Shown piece after piece: positions 39,112 to 51,639 of a stretch of DNA of 64,000 nucleotides; position 1 is the stretch's first letter, and every line of letters starts with the position of its first letter. Source of the DNA: Neoarius graeffei (lineage: Eukaryota; Chordata; Actinopteri; Siluriformes; Ariidae). The notes beneath the pieces are model-generated. The model had not been told where the DNA came from, did not search any database, and worked only from the letters and a program-made list of their open reading frames with translations. The position numbers and the translations under genes are program-made. Location: the NCBI RefSeq assembly GCF_027579695.1, contig NC_083583.1, positions 21,754,099 to 21,818,098 of the forward strand. The letters run 5' to 3'.

Positions 39112-41375
39112 CAAGCACACGTGTGCACCCTTCCTGCATGTGTTTTCCACAGGGATCAGGACACACACACCGTGTCTGAAAATCTTGGATAAGCTGTGAA
39201 TGTTAACAATGTCTGTCTCCAGTCTGTTGGCGTGCTTTCAATGCTTTAATTTTCACACACTGAAGACCTCAGTGTTTCCCATGATTCACACTGAAAGACC
39301 AACAAACCAAAATCAGTCTTAATTACAGATTGAACTGAAGTAAAATCAGATTCATTGCTCCCATGTTGCAAGTCATAACAATTAATTGCAAGAAATGTTG
39401 GACAGCTGGAGCATTCTCCACCATCACTGTGATATAACCAGGCCGTTTCCTAAACCATGTACAAATGTAATGACCGCTGTGGAGAGGTATGCCGTCTGTG
39501 GAATAGCAGTCATGCATTGCTGCTATGTATACAGCAGAAGGTAAAGATAGGTTTCAGAGCACAGCAGCTGTTTCAGGCTGTCAGCTGGGCAGCATTAGAG
39601 CCACGGTTAGGGCCCGGAGGTAGTCCAAATTTACACATGCATGATATCCAGGTCATGTGGTCTGAACAAAACCTGTGCAATGGAGTGATTACAGGATTCG
39701 CACAGCAGATCTAAGCATTTTGTTTACTAGTTTTATATACACACATGCTCATGGCTTGCTGTGGCACAGTAACAATAAGTGATATGCAAAACTGCTAAAA
39801 TGCTTTTAAAAAAAGAGCAATATTCAGCACAGACATTCATTTTGAGAAAGCACCGGTATACTTGACTATGGGTGGTTTCTATTGGGATTATTTAAAATAA
39901 ATGTAAACAAACTGCCATCATTGAATTGCTCTCATTTCCTAGACAGCACATCTACATTTGTATGAAAATTAGGGTCTAATGTAGCCCTGCATAGCGCAAT
40001 AGCTCAATACCAGAACTGAGCTGTTTTAAGAATACAAGACAACAGTGACGAACCGTTACTATTAGAGGTGGGACTTCAGCTCAGCCAAAACTTCACCAGA
40101 CACACCAAAAAAGCACCAGGGCAAAGGATTAGCGGCAGGCTGCCAGGCCGCTCTGTTTTGTGTAGTTGTTGATGTTGATTTTAAAAGTAACTAAGTAAAT
40201 TACTTAGGAAAATAAATACTTAAGTCTGAGTGAAAAATACTGTGGCAAGCGTGTGCGGAAGAGTCTGAAGACAGAATTCTTAGTTTCTTGGTTGTTAGCC
40301 TGTGCTACTTGCTCTCGATAGCACTGGCTTGACTGCTTTATTAGCATTCGCTAACACTACTGATGAACGCTACACCGGCTGGAAGGTGACTTCATTGCTG
40401 CACTGACAGCGCTGGCTTACGGGTAAGCTAGCATTGGGCTTCGAGGAGGCCAAGGGCGATAAACTTTTTGTCCCTTCTACTATAAATCAAAATCCGATTG
40501 GTTAATTAATCTGTCACTTCCTATATAAACATACACTGCCATGGGCTTCTGTCCCGGCAATGAAGTCCTAACCAATGAGTGAGCCAGCTCGAAACTCTTC
40601 TCAGCCTAGAGACAACAAACAAACAAAAATCTCATTGGATAACTCGATTTTAATGTTTACAGGACAGTAACCCTTTCATTCCTGAAGCAAATTTGATAGC
40701 AAATGAGGCCAAATTAGATGAGAATAAGCATAATGAAATAATGAAAGATTGAAAGAAATTAAACATTTGAAATCCTGATATGGTTGGGCCTTCTCGGAGA
40801 GCCTAGAAGGCCCTGACGGTTCTCCTCTGCAAGACAAAACAAATTTAGAATTAAGGACAAGCTTCCAATCCTACTGAAAAACATGATAGTAGGTCATTGA
40901 TTCTTTTGTCTCTGGTGAATCAGGGGCTCTTGTAAAGACTGATAGCATTATGTTAAGAAATAGTGTGTTTTATCTCAAAACCTCCATGCAGAGGCAACCA
41001 GGTTAAAACTTGGCCAGTGCCACTGATAGGTGTTTTAACAAAATAATGACCTTTGAACATTGAACATTCATCCAGATCAACACAGAAATGTTTTCAGGGA
41101 CAGAAAAAAATCTACATTTTGCATTGACTCTCTCAAGCCTCTGATTTTGAACCTGATTCCTGGAAAAAAAATCTGTGGTCTGGATTGAAAATGGCGTCCT
41201 TATGCACAAACCAAAGAAAATAAAGGATCAAGAAATGTTCTGCATAGAAGAAGGGAACAAGATCCCTCTACAAGTGGCTCCAACCTTGTTTGACTTAACA
41301 TGAAGAAGCTTAAGACCACTTAGGGCATCTACAAATATTAGAACCAGCCTATAATTTTCAAAACCATAAAAAGTC
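39112..41375. other. No recognised feature
   Basis: 2.3 kb with no recognised gene or element. Open frames are short and without family features. Could contain regulatory DNA of the flanking genes, which cannot be seen by eye. Confidence 0.45.
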
Positions 41376-41625
41376 ATGGTGGAACCAGAGTCTATCCTGG
41401 GAACGCAGGAAGACACCCTGGATGGGACACATCTGTGGAATTTATCGCGGCCAATCCACCTACCAGCATGTTTCTGGGAGGTGGGAGGAAACCGGAGAAC
41501 CCTGAGGGAACCCAGGCAGACACAGGGAGAACATGTGAACCTCCACACAGAGTCAGGATCATACTGGGGATTGAGGAGCTGTGAGGTGGCAATGCTACCC
41601 TTGGTGCCGCCATATCATGCCCAGA
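41376..41625 (-). mobile_element. Old diverged V-SINE-like relic
   Basis: Reverse V-domain remnant (GGTGGGAGGAAACCGGAGAA, GCAGACACAGGGAGAACATG) and decayed head (GAGCTGTGAGGTGGCAATGC). Much more diverged than the main copies. Confidence 0.75.
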
Positions 41626-41714
41626 AAACAATTAATGCTTAAAAAATAAATAGATAAATAAACTTACAGTATCACAATATGTTAAAGCTCAAAATATCAC
41701 TCATCACTCTAGAG

Positions 41715-42034
41715 CAGCCTTTCTCAGCCGGGGTGCCGTGGCACCCTGGGGTGCCGTCTGGCTTCGTTAGGGGTGCCGTCAAAAAATTATATATTCTAAC
41801 ATTGAAATAAATAAAATGAATTAAAATTCCAAAAAATGATATTTACACTAATGCAGATCATCGCCGCCTCATGCATCATCAAAATTTGTCTCATGGCCCC
41901 CTTTCCCACGTCACAACGTCACTGCCGGGGTCAGCGTATGGTCAGTGTGACTGTGTATATTTTATATGGGGGTGCCTTGAGAATTTGCCTACTTCTGAAG
42001 GGTGCCGTGACTGAAAAAAGGTTGAGAAACGCTG
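41715..42034. mobile_element. 320-bp hAT MITE
   Basis: Near-perfect 8-bp duplication CTCTAGAG (41707-41714) / CTCTAGCG (42035-42042). Termini CAGCCTTTCTCAGCC and, inverted, CAGCGTTTCTCAACC. GGGGTGCCG words repeated near both ends. No ORF. Confidence 0.85.
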
Positions 42035-42042
42035 CTCTAGCG

Positions 42043-44520
42043 TGCCAATGAGCGTAAGTGTAAGAATATTTCCTTTTAAGTATCCTAGCGTTCCTTCTCG
42101 TGCACTAAAGGAAGTATGTGGCAGCTGTGGGTTAACGGTCTTTGCTCCAGAGCCTAACCATGAATTAAGTATCCCTATGGCTGGAGACTCTCATTACTTT
42201 GCTGAGACTTGAACCCCATGATGGTGAGCGAGGTCCTTAACTGTTGAGCTTCCACAGAACTGTTGTTGCCATTTCATGTAAGCACAAGATAAGACGAGTC
42301 TTTCTTTTCTTTCCGAACAAAAAGTTCGGAAAAACCAACTTTGCCATGGTAGGCCTTACAGAATTTGTGAAAAACTCAATTAAATCCTCCCCGCGTGGGC
42401 ACAATATGCCTCTCTGTGGCCGCCGGAGCGTGCCGACATTCATTCGATGCCACCCTCAAATCCCTTCAGATTTATTAAAAAATACAGAATCTGCTCAGTC
42501 TAAAAGGGAATTCAGGCGAAACATGGATGACAATTTTATGTCACCGTGATTAGGCGAAGTTGGCATGTAGAAGGAGACGCACGAATCCAAATCCACAGAC
42601 TGACAGTTTTTCTTAAGGGGCTCATTTTGATCCAAAAAAAAAAAAAAGTAAAGAGCGACAAGAGGGTGAGTCGAAGAGACAGGAGAAATAAAGAGAAAGA
42701 CTCACACAAGGTGTTCCACTGAATTTCCATTCTTGTGTCATATCTCTGAAATTACCACACTGTCCACTGGATTAAAATCATAACACGCGCATTAAAAAAA
42801 GAAAAAGAAAAAAAGTGGACGAGGCCAGAGGAGACATGAAGCGTGTCCTTTCAGACAGCCTTTGCTTTCCCCCAGGTGGGCTTATTTCTCAGTGTGAGGG
42901 GCTCTTTGATGTTTCAGCCTTCATGGTAATAAACCGTCAGGCCAAAGAGTGCTGCTAAAGCCCTCATAACGCCAGCAGCCGTGGCGCACTCAGTCAGGTG
43001 CGAGGAGCCTTTGGTGCATACAAATGAGTTTGTATGTGCTTAGGATCGCTCTATGGGTTAGTCATTAAAAGTCCACCCACATTTGCATAGTTGAGACCAA
43101 ACAATGCTGCTGATTTATTAAAGGCAGGCGTCTAATTACTTTTAATTAATGTTGATTTATTCACCTTGATTGACATGTGAGAAACACAGCAAGGGCCCTG
43201 CTGAGTTGGAGCTCTTGCTCCCGTGAGAGCAGACTTGGTTGCGTTATATTCAGTGCACAGACATCATGATCAGCACATGTGGCGTGTATGAGTGATGCAC
43301 TGTGACAGGCGGTTGCTATTCATGCTCTTACCCAGAAGCCCTGAGCAGTGGAGGGCTCTGGCTGCTGATGGACAGCTGTCTGGGATGATCTCGCTCACGC
43401 GACACAGTTACCTGCTGCGAAGATGTGGGCACGGAGCATACCGAGATCACAGACAGAGGCCAGAGATACAGAGAGTGAGACGCCACCGGCACTTCACTCC
43501 ACTGATTCTGAAGAGCCCCACGAGCCTCCTGTTGGTGCCCGAGCTATACACCCACCCACACACACAATGATGAGAGACCTGCCAGACTGCCGATGTCGTT
43601 GTTAAACCGAATGGATGATTTGGAGTTGTCACAGCCCTTGAGCAGCCCTGGGGGGTGATGGGAAATCGGCAAGGCATTGTGGCACACGCTGGCTCAGCGA
43701 AGAAGGATTGAGCTCATCTGTACGGACTGCCACCTGAGCGGGGGGCCACACACACACACACACGTCCAACTGTACTTCCTACCTATGCTCTCTACCATCT
43801 GTCTGTTGCTGTATCCCTGAACCCCTTAATTTTAGTAGTGGGGAGGGGAAGCAAAGCAAAGCAGAAACATCAGCAACAGCCTGAAAAAAAAATGAGAGCG
43901 ATTATCTACATCAGCAAGTCAGCACTCTTATCCTCCGCTTGTGTTATCAGTAAGCACCTTTTGAAGGGGATGTGCTGCCACTCGGGTAGCCACACACACA
44001 CACACACACACACACAGACTCATGCGTGTGCTTATTCTCTAATTATGCTCGTGCATGCTTTATAACACACTCCAGGGGGTATGTGCTGTTATTGCCACTT
44101 TATTTTACAGCAGCATCACTTCTAAATTTGCATTTCCTAGTGTATACAAAAACAACATGGCTGTGTTGGTTAGAAACATATAAAATACAAACAGCAAAAA
44201 TTATAAAGAAAAAAACAGAAATAGGAGCTTTTTTTTGTGAGAAATAAAGGAAACCCTGGTGACTGAAAACTCACTTAAGCTGAATAATTTCTTTGTGAAA
44301 TCGTCCACACTGCAAAAAAATTGAAAACTGAATTTGTTAACACTAGTGAAATTATCTTGCTGCATGGACAGATATTTTTACTTGATAAGACATCTTAGAA
44401 TAAGTTGGTTGCAATCTAGAACTAGGTTTAATAATCTCAGATTGGCGTTTTGGATTCTTCTAATAGGAAATGCTAGACCGTTTCGACTATTTTCACTTGC
44501 TAAGATATCATTTTTTTGCA
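42043..44520. other. Mostly unassigned; two (CA)n runs
   Basis: About 2.5 kb with (CA)n at 43747-43762 and 43991-44015. Some short open frames near 43292-43605 have no family features. No repeat termini recognised. Confidence 0.45.
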
Positions 44521-44628
44521 GTGTACTTATTACCTTACAGACATTTAGCAGACACTCTTCTCCGGAGCAACGTACAACAGACCCAGAGCAGCCTGGAGTG
44601 CAGTTGGGGGGTTAGGTGCCTTGCTTAA

Positions 44629-45269
44629 AGTGCCATTCCACCATTGGATGTATTTTTTTGGCATAAAATACAATATATTTTATGACAACATGACTAGACA
44701 GAGAAATCTTTTAGCTTCAAAATGATATATCAAACATAATTTTCTGACAACGACAAGTATATTAATTTTGCGACCAAAGTCACCTACCCTTTTAATTTCC
44801 GCGTGGTAGTGAAACGTGATGTCATCGGCAGGTTCCCCTTCTTGTGTACCACGTCACGTGTGACGTGGCACAGATTATCAGCAATGGCGGATAGAACGCG
44901 ATTGTCAGCTTCGGAAAAGAAGCGAAAGAAAATAGCAAGTGATGCCCGAAGGAGACAGTCGATGGTGAATATCGGCACAGCAATCGACAAGTGGAAATCG
45001 CGTTCTATCCGCCATTGCTGATAATCTGTGCCACGTCACACGTGACGTGGTACACAAGAAGGGGAACCTGCCGATGACATCACGTTTCACTACCGCGCGG
45101 AAATTAAAAGGGTAGGTGACTTTGGTCGCAAAATTAATATACTTGTCGTTGTCAAAAAATTATGTTTGATATATCATTTTGAAGCTAAAAGATTTCTCTG
45201 TTTGGTCATGTTGTCATAAAATATATTGTATTTTATGCCAAAGAATACATCCAATGGTGGAATGGCACT
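44629..45269. mobile_element. 641-bp TTAA hairpin element with 274-bp arms
   Basis: TTAA at 44625-44628 and 45270-45273. Arms 44629-44902 and 44996-45269 are nearly identical inverted copies (outer end AGTGCCATTCCACCATTGG, inner end GGATAGAACGCGA). The spacer of 93 bp, with the inner arms, encodes a short basic peptide. Confidence 0.93.
44885..45021 (+). pseudogene. Captured transposon ORF start within the hairpin
   Basis: Frame MADRTRLSASEKKRKKIASD, then RRRQSMVNIGTAIDKW. The NIGxAxDxW type string is recalled from fish DNA-transposon proteins. Only the N-terminus remains, reaching a stop inside the right arm. Because the arms are inverted, the same MADRTR start is also encoded on the minus strand. 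Confidence 0.45.
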
Positions 45270-45365
45270 TTAAGGGCACTTCAGCCATTCCTGCTGGTCT
45301 AGGAAATCAAACCAGCAACCTTTTGGTCCCAAAGCTGCTTCTCTAACCACTGGGCCATGGCTTCC

Positions 45366-45967
45366 CCTACTTATGAATTAAAAGGAAAAAATTTGCTGCT
45401 TGATGGTGAACGAATAACATAAAGTGCTATGGAATTGCTTTTTACTGCACTGTTGGAAAATTGTTAAAGCTTTCTCGCATGTCTCTTTTATCCTCAGGTG
45501 ATATGCTTGAATTCATGTTATATGGTCAGGTAATATCCTTTAGAATGGAGTTTTGAATTTCTTCTGTTCTTTCCTTTTTCAAATTCTGGTCCACTGTAAT
45601 CGCTCATATGATGCAATGGATAGAGATTAAGTGAAAAAATGCCTTCGAGTCGACTCTCTTTCATGGCCATCTACATAATGGAGGGAAAATTTTAAAAATA
45701 AAATAAAATAAACACAGAACAACAAAGGAAAGAAGAGAAAGGATAACAAATAGCCATGTCTGGATGACAAAAGAGAAGAAAAGCAGCCGTGGATGAACAG
45801 ATCAGCAATATGAGATATAAGAGAGAGTGTGATTGATCGAGAACGCTAGAGCACTGGCTGGAGAAAATGAAAAGTTGAGTGAAAAATCTGCCGATCCTAA
45901 TGGTGTGATGCTGAGCTGGCTGGATTGTTCACCGTGTCCTCTAGGAGAGCAGAACATGCTGACAGAC

Positions 45968-46014
<47 letters not shown>

Positions 46015-46788
46015 TAGACTAACCAGCTGGCTGACGGAGGAGAAGACCTTTAGGACCTGCCTACAGAAGAGGGCTATGAGGAGAATTATAGTGGTCGTGC
46101 TACCATCGGCTTTCAAAGGTGTATCAGGACTAACACTCTTTGTTTAAGAGAATGTGTGTGATGGAGTGTGTGTGGATCATGTTTCAGGGTCAGTGAACAC
46201 TATATTGGGTCATAAAGAAAGACATATCAACAATGTCAGCAGTAATGGCAGAACTGGGTCATGTCTAAGTTTGTGCAGCTTATTAGCTCAGAATTATACG
46301 TCTTTATTAATAACATAGTCCCAATATATTGTGAACAATATGGAAAATTTGTTCAATTTGAATGCTAACAATGGTGTCCTCAAGAGAAACGATGTTAAAA
46401 ATGCATGTAATGAAAACGTTTTCGAAAAAAAACACAAGAATAACAAGCCGAACAAGAATGTAAAAACACCCCCCCCCATAAGAACAGATTAATTTTATGC
46501 ACTAATTATCTACCACTTCAAAGATTAGTATGCTTGAATGTGTACAATATTCTAGCTATTTGTTGGAGGTATAGAGGTTTTTTGTTTTGTTTTTTTAACT
46601 CCTGAAAGTTCCACACATAAAACACGACACACGTTATTAAAATTTGGTTTGGATTAAACCCAATTCAGGTGACAAGTCAAAAAGGTAAATAACTATAAAT
46701 TACTCAATGATAATAATCATAACGATTAAAATAAAACTTGAATAATAATGAACTGTGATTTCCCACTACATTTATTTAAAAAAACATA
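45366..46788. other. Unassigned with (GA)n and (CAGA)n
   Basis: A compound GA/CAGA run at 45961-46017, a poly(C) run near 46470, otherwise nothing recognised. Confidence 0.5.
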
Positions 46789-46799
46789 GACTACTTGGC

Positions 46800-47175
46800 G
46801 GCGGCACGGTGGTGTAGTGGTTAGCGCTGTCGCCTCACAGCAAGAAGGTCCGGGTTCGAGCCCCGTGGCCGGCGAGGGCCTTTCTGTGTGGAGTTTGCAT
46901 GTTCTCCCCGTGTCCGTGTGGGTTTCCTCCGGGTGCTCCGGTTTCCCCCACAGTCCAAAGACATGCAGGTTAGGTTAACTGGTGACTCTAAATTGACCGT
47001 AGGTGTGAATGTGAGTGTGAATGGTTGTCTGTGTCTATGTGTCAGCCCTGTGATGACCTGGCGACTTGTCCAGGGTGTACCCCGCCTTTCGCCCGTAGTC
47101 AGCTAGGATAGGCTCCAGCTTGCCTGCGACCCTGTAGAACAGGATAAAGCGGCTAGAGATAATGAATGATAATGA
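46800..47175 (+). mobile_element. V-SINE, full length
   Basis: Target duplication GACTACTTGGC at 46789-46799 and 47176-47186. Tail variant ATGAATGATAATGA. Confidence 0.95.
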
Positions 47176-47186
47176 GACTACTTGGC

Positions 47187-47560
47187 TATACGGGCGGCAC
47201 GGTGGTGTAGTGGTTAGCACGGTCGCCTCACAGCAAGAAGGTTCTGGGTTCGAACCCAACGGCCGGTGAGGGCCTTTCTGTGTGGAGTTTGCATGTGCTC
47301 CCCGTGTCTGTGTGGGTCTCCTTCGGGTGCTCCGGTTTCCCTCACAGTCCAAAGACATGCGGTTAGGTTAATATGGGACGGCCTTGGGCTGAGGTGCCCT
47401 GGAGCGAGGCACCTCACTCCCAACTGCTCCCCGGGCGCTGTTAGCATGGCTGCCCACTGCTATGTGTGTGTGCTCATTGCGCATGTGTGTGTTAACTGCT
47501 TCAGATGGGTTAAATGCAGAGAGGAAATTTCACAAATGTGTGATGAATAAAGTTGTGCTT
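47187..47560 (+). mobile_element. V-SINE with a different 3' half
   Basis: Shares tRNA-like head and V-domain to GTCCAAAGACATGCGGTTAG, then switches to a distinct body (GGGCTGAGGTGCCCTGGAGC, CTGCCCACTGCTATGTGTGT, GGGTTAAATGCAGAGAGGAA) ending AATAAAGTTGTGCTTTC, like a LINE-derived 3' end. A separate subfamily next to a standard copy. Confidence 0.88.
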
Positions 47561-47902
47561 TCATGGACCTCTGGGGATCCCGGACCCCACTTTGAGCACC
47601 ATGGATGTAAACCAGCTAGCTGGTTGTAAATTAGCTAGCTAATTTAAAGAAATATTTCAGCGAACAAATATTTGTCTTTCCTCAAGACTTACTGTAATCT
47701 ATAAAATCTTTACTGTCAAGCTGGTGCTATAATGTCATGGACTCAGCCTTCATAGCCAACCAGACAATGTAATGTGTGATAATATAGTTATGTAAATTTT
47801 TAACTTCCAGGCCTAATTATATTACCAAGTCACTTCCCTATTTAAAAAAGAAATGATGTCGCTTATGTAAATATGAACTTCCATTAAGTAAATATCAAAT
47901 AT
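47561..47902. other. No recognised feature
   Basis: Short unassigned stretch between SINEs. Confidence 0.5.
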
Positions 47903-47916
47903 GGAACGTCTCTGAG

Positions 47917-48295
47917 GGCGGCACGGTGGTGTAGTGGTTAGCGCTGTCGCCTCACAGCAAGAAGGTCCTGGGTTCGAACCCCGGGTCCGGCGAGGGCCTT
48001 TCTGTGTGGAGTTTGCATGTTCTCCCCGTGTCCGCGTGGGTTTCCTCCGGGTGCTCCGGTTTCCCCCACAGTCCAAAGACATGCAGGTTAGGTTAACTGG
48101 TGACTCTAAATTGACCATAGGTGTGAATGTGAGTGTGAATGGTTGTCTGTGTCTATGTGTCAGCCCTGTGATGACCTGGCGACTTGTCCAGGGTGTACCC
48201 CGCCTTTCGCCCGTAGTCAGCTGGGATAGGCTCCAGCTTGCCTGCGACCCTGTAGAAGGATAAAGCGGCTAGAGATAATGAGATGAGATGAGATG
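47917..48295 (+). mobile_element. V-SINE, full length
   Basis: Target duplication GGAACGTCTCTGAG at 47903-47916 and 48296-48309. Lies 270 bp past the myadml2 stop codon, so it may be within or near that gene's 3' UTR. Confidence 0.95.
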
Positions 48296-48566
48296 GGAAC
48301 GTCTCTGAGCTGATCGATTCCATTTGTGGAAGTGAAGTGGAAAGTTGTGTAAAATAAATTTCTCACCTAAATATTTCTTGAAACAAGAAAGAGCTTTTCA
48401 ATTTAAAGTTCAGTGTACAAAAAGTGTCCAATTTGAGACGCTTCTACTGTCCGTTTGCTCGTATTGTTTTGTGAACAACAGAATAGAATATAAGCATGTG
48501 ATTTGAGGCACAGTCTCGGATCCAGAAATAAATAGGAACGTAGAGAGCCCAAGTACAGTGTAGGTG

Positions 48567-49481
48567 TTACACACGTGGCTGCCGTGTCACAAATCGTGCT
48601 CTCTGGGAACAGCAGAGATCTGCGACATAAAACGCCAGGTTGAGAAAGCAGAACACTGTCACAACAAGCTGGCTGTCCCATGAGCACTTCCCGCCTGGAC
48701 AGCCTTGAGGTCTGATTGGCGTGCCGTACTTCCTGTCGAAGCAGAACACGGGCCAGGTCACTGCAGCGCTCATGTATAGCAGCACTGCTGCAAATGTGTA
48801 GAGCACTACAAAACGGTCGAGAGGCAGACTCAAGAAGGTTGTGCGTCCGAGCACACTCAGCGTCACCACCAGCGCTGTCACGGCAAAACACAACACGAAT
48901 ACTGCCACGCAGTACACGGTCGCCGGGTGACGCCAGAACTCACTACCATTAGCAAGAGTGATGAAAATGGCGCAGCCGACGTAAGCCTGCACCACCTTCA
49001 GGAGGCCAGATGGAGTAGACATGTAGCTGGCCGCTCGGGTCGGTTTGGCCCGGGACACAGAAACTTCAATGATGTATGCCACAAAGGCTGCCCACGAACA
49101 GATGGTTACAGCTATTCGGAAATTTCTAACCTCACAATCGTTATATGGGCACTCATTACGCACAAAGTAAACTGGGTACACAATGGAAGCTGTGAGGTAG
49201 AGCAGAGCAGACAGTGCTGCCAGGGTCACAGTCAGGTTCTCCCAGGACACAGGAAGACATGAGTTGAGACGCGTCACGTCCAGAGTGAAGATGGATGCCG
49301 AGAGGGCAAAGCAAATGCTCCACGCTGCCATGCAGAAGATCCCGTAGACAGCACTGTATCCTGCACCGTGAACCACTAAAGAGATCACGGTACAACCAAG
49401 AACAAGCTCAGTCAAACGGACAGCGCCTAGAGGGGACAGCACGGCTGTCTTGTTTAAATAATGGCCACCCTGGGGGTTCAT
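48567..49481 (-). CDS. myadml2: MYADML2-like double-MARVEL membrane protein
   Basis: Single-exon, 304-residue integral membrane protein of the MYADM family. It starts MNPQGGHYLNKTAVLSPLGA and ends at a stop at 48567. Eight hydrophobic segments fit two MARVEL domains, roughly residues 25-45, 48-69, 84-110, 122-145, 160-182, 190-215, 225-250 and 272-293. Family strings are FCMAAW, YMSTPSGLLKVVQAYVGC, YTFAAVLLYMSAAVTWPVFC, FDRKYG and CSWDSQLVVTVF, matching recalled vertebrate MYADML2 (about 307 residues) better than MYADM. The family acts in membrane organisation; MYADML2's own function is little known. No disabling change. Same strand as pycr1 and upstream of it, as in human. The start was chosen because it aligns with the family N-terminus. 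An untranslated 5' exon is likely but not located. Confidence 0.93.
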   Translation of the reverse strand: MNPQGGHYLNKTAVLSPLGAVRLTELVLGCTVISLVVHGAGYSAVYGIFCMAAWSICFALSASIFTLDVTRLNSCLPVSWENLTVTLAALSALLYLTASIVYPVYFVRNECPYNDCEVRNFRIAVTICSWAAFVAYIIEVSVSRAKPTRAASYMSTPSGLLKVVQAYVGCAIFITLANGSEFWRHPATVYCVAVFVLCFAVTALVVTLSVLGRTTFLSLPLDRFVVLYTFAAVLLYMSAAVTWPVFCFDRKYGTPIRPQGCPGGKCSWDSQLVVTVFCFLNLAFYVADLCCSQRARFVTRQPRV

Positions 49482-50787
49482 ACTGGAGTTACTCTTTCTT
49501 CAGCTGCCACCCGGATTCTGGAGAGTTCAAACTCTATTGTGACTTTGATTATTTTAGACCAGTGCGTACGAGTTATGCCAGGTTGTCCAGGTGATAGTGG
49601 GCACTTCCAGTGATGGTGACCTCTGGCTTCCTGTTGTCTGTTGCTTTTTCCTCTTGGGCATGTAAAGTATTTCCGTCTCTATTTTGGAGTACGTGACTCA
49701 GAAACTGTCACAAACAAAACCCTTCAAAAGGGCTGAGCACTGTGCCTCTAATTTTAGTTGATTCAGACCGTCGTCTGAAAGAGTTCACTTCGTCAAAATC
49801 CACTACATTGACTGTCTCCGATCAAATCATGTGGAAGCATACGGAATATTTACCAAATGAATTCCTTCGGAGGGTCCAAGGTCTGAAAGGAAGATGTGGG
49901 TTTCTCGATACAGTTCGGTGATTTTCAAAATCTCCAGTAAATCAGCATCAGGATATGAAAAACCCCAAGCGTCTTTACAAATCTGGAAATGTATCTTTGT
50001 CCGACAAGAGTACAAAAGAAACAAGACGAGTCACGCTGGGCTGTAGAACTCCGTACCGAAGTAACCATGTGCTGGACAGCACCGAAACTGAAGATACATA
50101 GAAGGCAGGAGAAAGTTATTTAAGCTGGGGTGCGGCAGGGTGTGGATGCCTGAGGGTCGGTATGTGCGTCTGGATAGTAGGATGAAGGCAACAGGCACCT
50201 GACCCTGACATTGTTGGGGGGGAAAATGACCAGAGTTCATCTATAAATAGCAATGGAAGTCTGCACAAATGATCAGTGTAGGATGTGAAGATATCGGAAG
50301 TTATGCAGTTTTGACACAACTGTCTGGACGGTCTAGAATCCAGACAGGTGGCTTTTGCAAAGACAAAAATAGTGTATAACTAGATATTCCATGTTTGTGG
50401 ATATAATTTTGCTGAATGAATAAACGTATGGTGTTGTCTCCATACCCATCCGTTTCATATAAAGGCCTTTGGTTTATTAGATGTAAACCAACAGAGCTAC
50501 TCTGACATGACGATAGCATGTAAGTTGAAACTTTGGAAGCTGATCTGTTTGATCAGATTTTACAGATGAAGAGGGGAGAGAGCTGGAACAGACTAAAGGA
50601 CTAAAGCTCTGCTGCACTGCTGTCTTTATGTAGTGATCAAGTGAAGGCTAAATCCCACTGACACCACTAGCAGAAGGAAGTGTAGGAACACATTATATCA
50701 AAGCTCACATCCTAAAGATTAATAAATCATTCAATTTGGATTTTTATTTGGAGCTCAAATCAGGTGATGTTGAAGATAAGTTAATCA
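49482..50787 (-). promoter_or_regulatory. Upstream region of myadml2 (no element resolved)
   Basis: 1.3 kb upstream of the myadml2 start with no transposon recognised, unusual in this window. A promoter and 5' untranslated exon are expected here by position only. No TATA box or exon could be fixed by eye. Confidence 0.3.
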
Positions 50788-50798
50788 CAAGGCATTGT

Positions 50799-51176
50799 CT
50801 CATCTCATCTCATTATCTCTAGCCGCTTTATCCTGTTCTACAGGGTCGCAGGCAAGCTGGAGCCTATCCCAGCTGACTACGGGCGAGAGGCGGGGTACAC
50901 CCTGAACAAGTCGCCAGGTCATCACAGGGCTGACACATAGACACAGACAACCATTCACACTCACATTCACACCTACGGTCAATTTAGAGTCACCAGTTAA
51001 CCTAACCTGCATGTCTTTGGACTGTGGGGGAAACCGGAGCACCCGGAGGAAACCCACGCGGACACGGGGAGAACATGCAAACTCCGCACAGAAAGGCCCT
51101 CGCCGGCCACGGGGCTCGAACCCGGACCTTCTTGCTGTGAGGCGACAGCACTAACCACTACACCACCGTGCCGCCG
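50799..51176 (-). mobile_element. V-SINE, full length, reverse
   Basis: Target duplication CAAGGCATTGT at 50788-50798 and 51177-51187. Confidence 0.95.
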
Positions 51177-51449
51177 CAAGGCATTGTTTCCCCCCCTTAA
51201 CATACATTTTGGGGCCTGCTTCCATCTTGTGGACAAACGCCTTCACTGCGACAGACGCAACAGTTCTTGAGATCCTGTCAGCACCTGTAGCATCCAACAT
51301 ATCGTACACATTTTCACTGTCTGTGAGCCTTTTACAGACAGAATTATCTGGTTTACCTTCTAGGTGCACATGCCTTTTTTAAATAAAGCATGTATAATAT
51401 CCTGAATAATTACTGGCATAAAAATGATCAAAGGGAATAAACAAACGTG

Positions 51450-51625
51450 TGGCAATGGTTCAATAGGTTAAGGCTCTGAGTTACTGTCTAGTGGGTTAGG
51501 GGTTTGAGCCCCAGTGCTGCCACTGTTGGACTCTTATCCCTACTGGCTCCACACAAGGGTAAAAAGTGCACATTCATTGTAAAGTATGATGGCAAATCAC
51601 TGCTGCTTGAAGCGTCCAAGATCCT
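51450..51625 (+). mobile_element. Possible tRNA-like SINE remnant
   Basis: AATGGTTCAATAGGTTAAGG and GGGTTTGAGCCCCAGTGCTG give tRNA-like A and B boxes, followed by CTGCCACTGTTGGACTCTTA and AAGGGTAAAAAGTGCA. Related in design to 7570-7690. Confidence 0.5.
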
Positions 51626-51639
51626 CTCCAACCTTGTTA

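Larger units (their letters stand above)
44528..45365 (-). mobile_element. Second-family SINE split by a hairpin element
   Basis: Left part 44528-44628 (ACATTTAGCAGACACTCTTC, GTGCCTTGCTTAA) and right part 45270-45365 (GGGCACTTCAGCCATTCC to CTAACCACTGGGCCATGG). Same family as 9041-9199. The split is at TTAA. Confidence 0.8.

Noticed and set aside
43292-43605. Short overlapping open frames as a small gene
   Set aside because: No start context, family motif, splice structure or composition signal supports coding; called unassigned.
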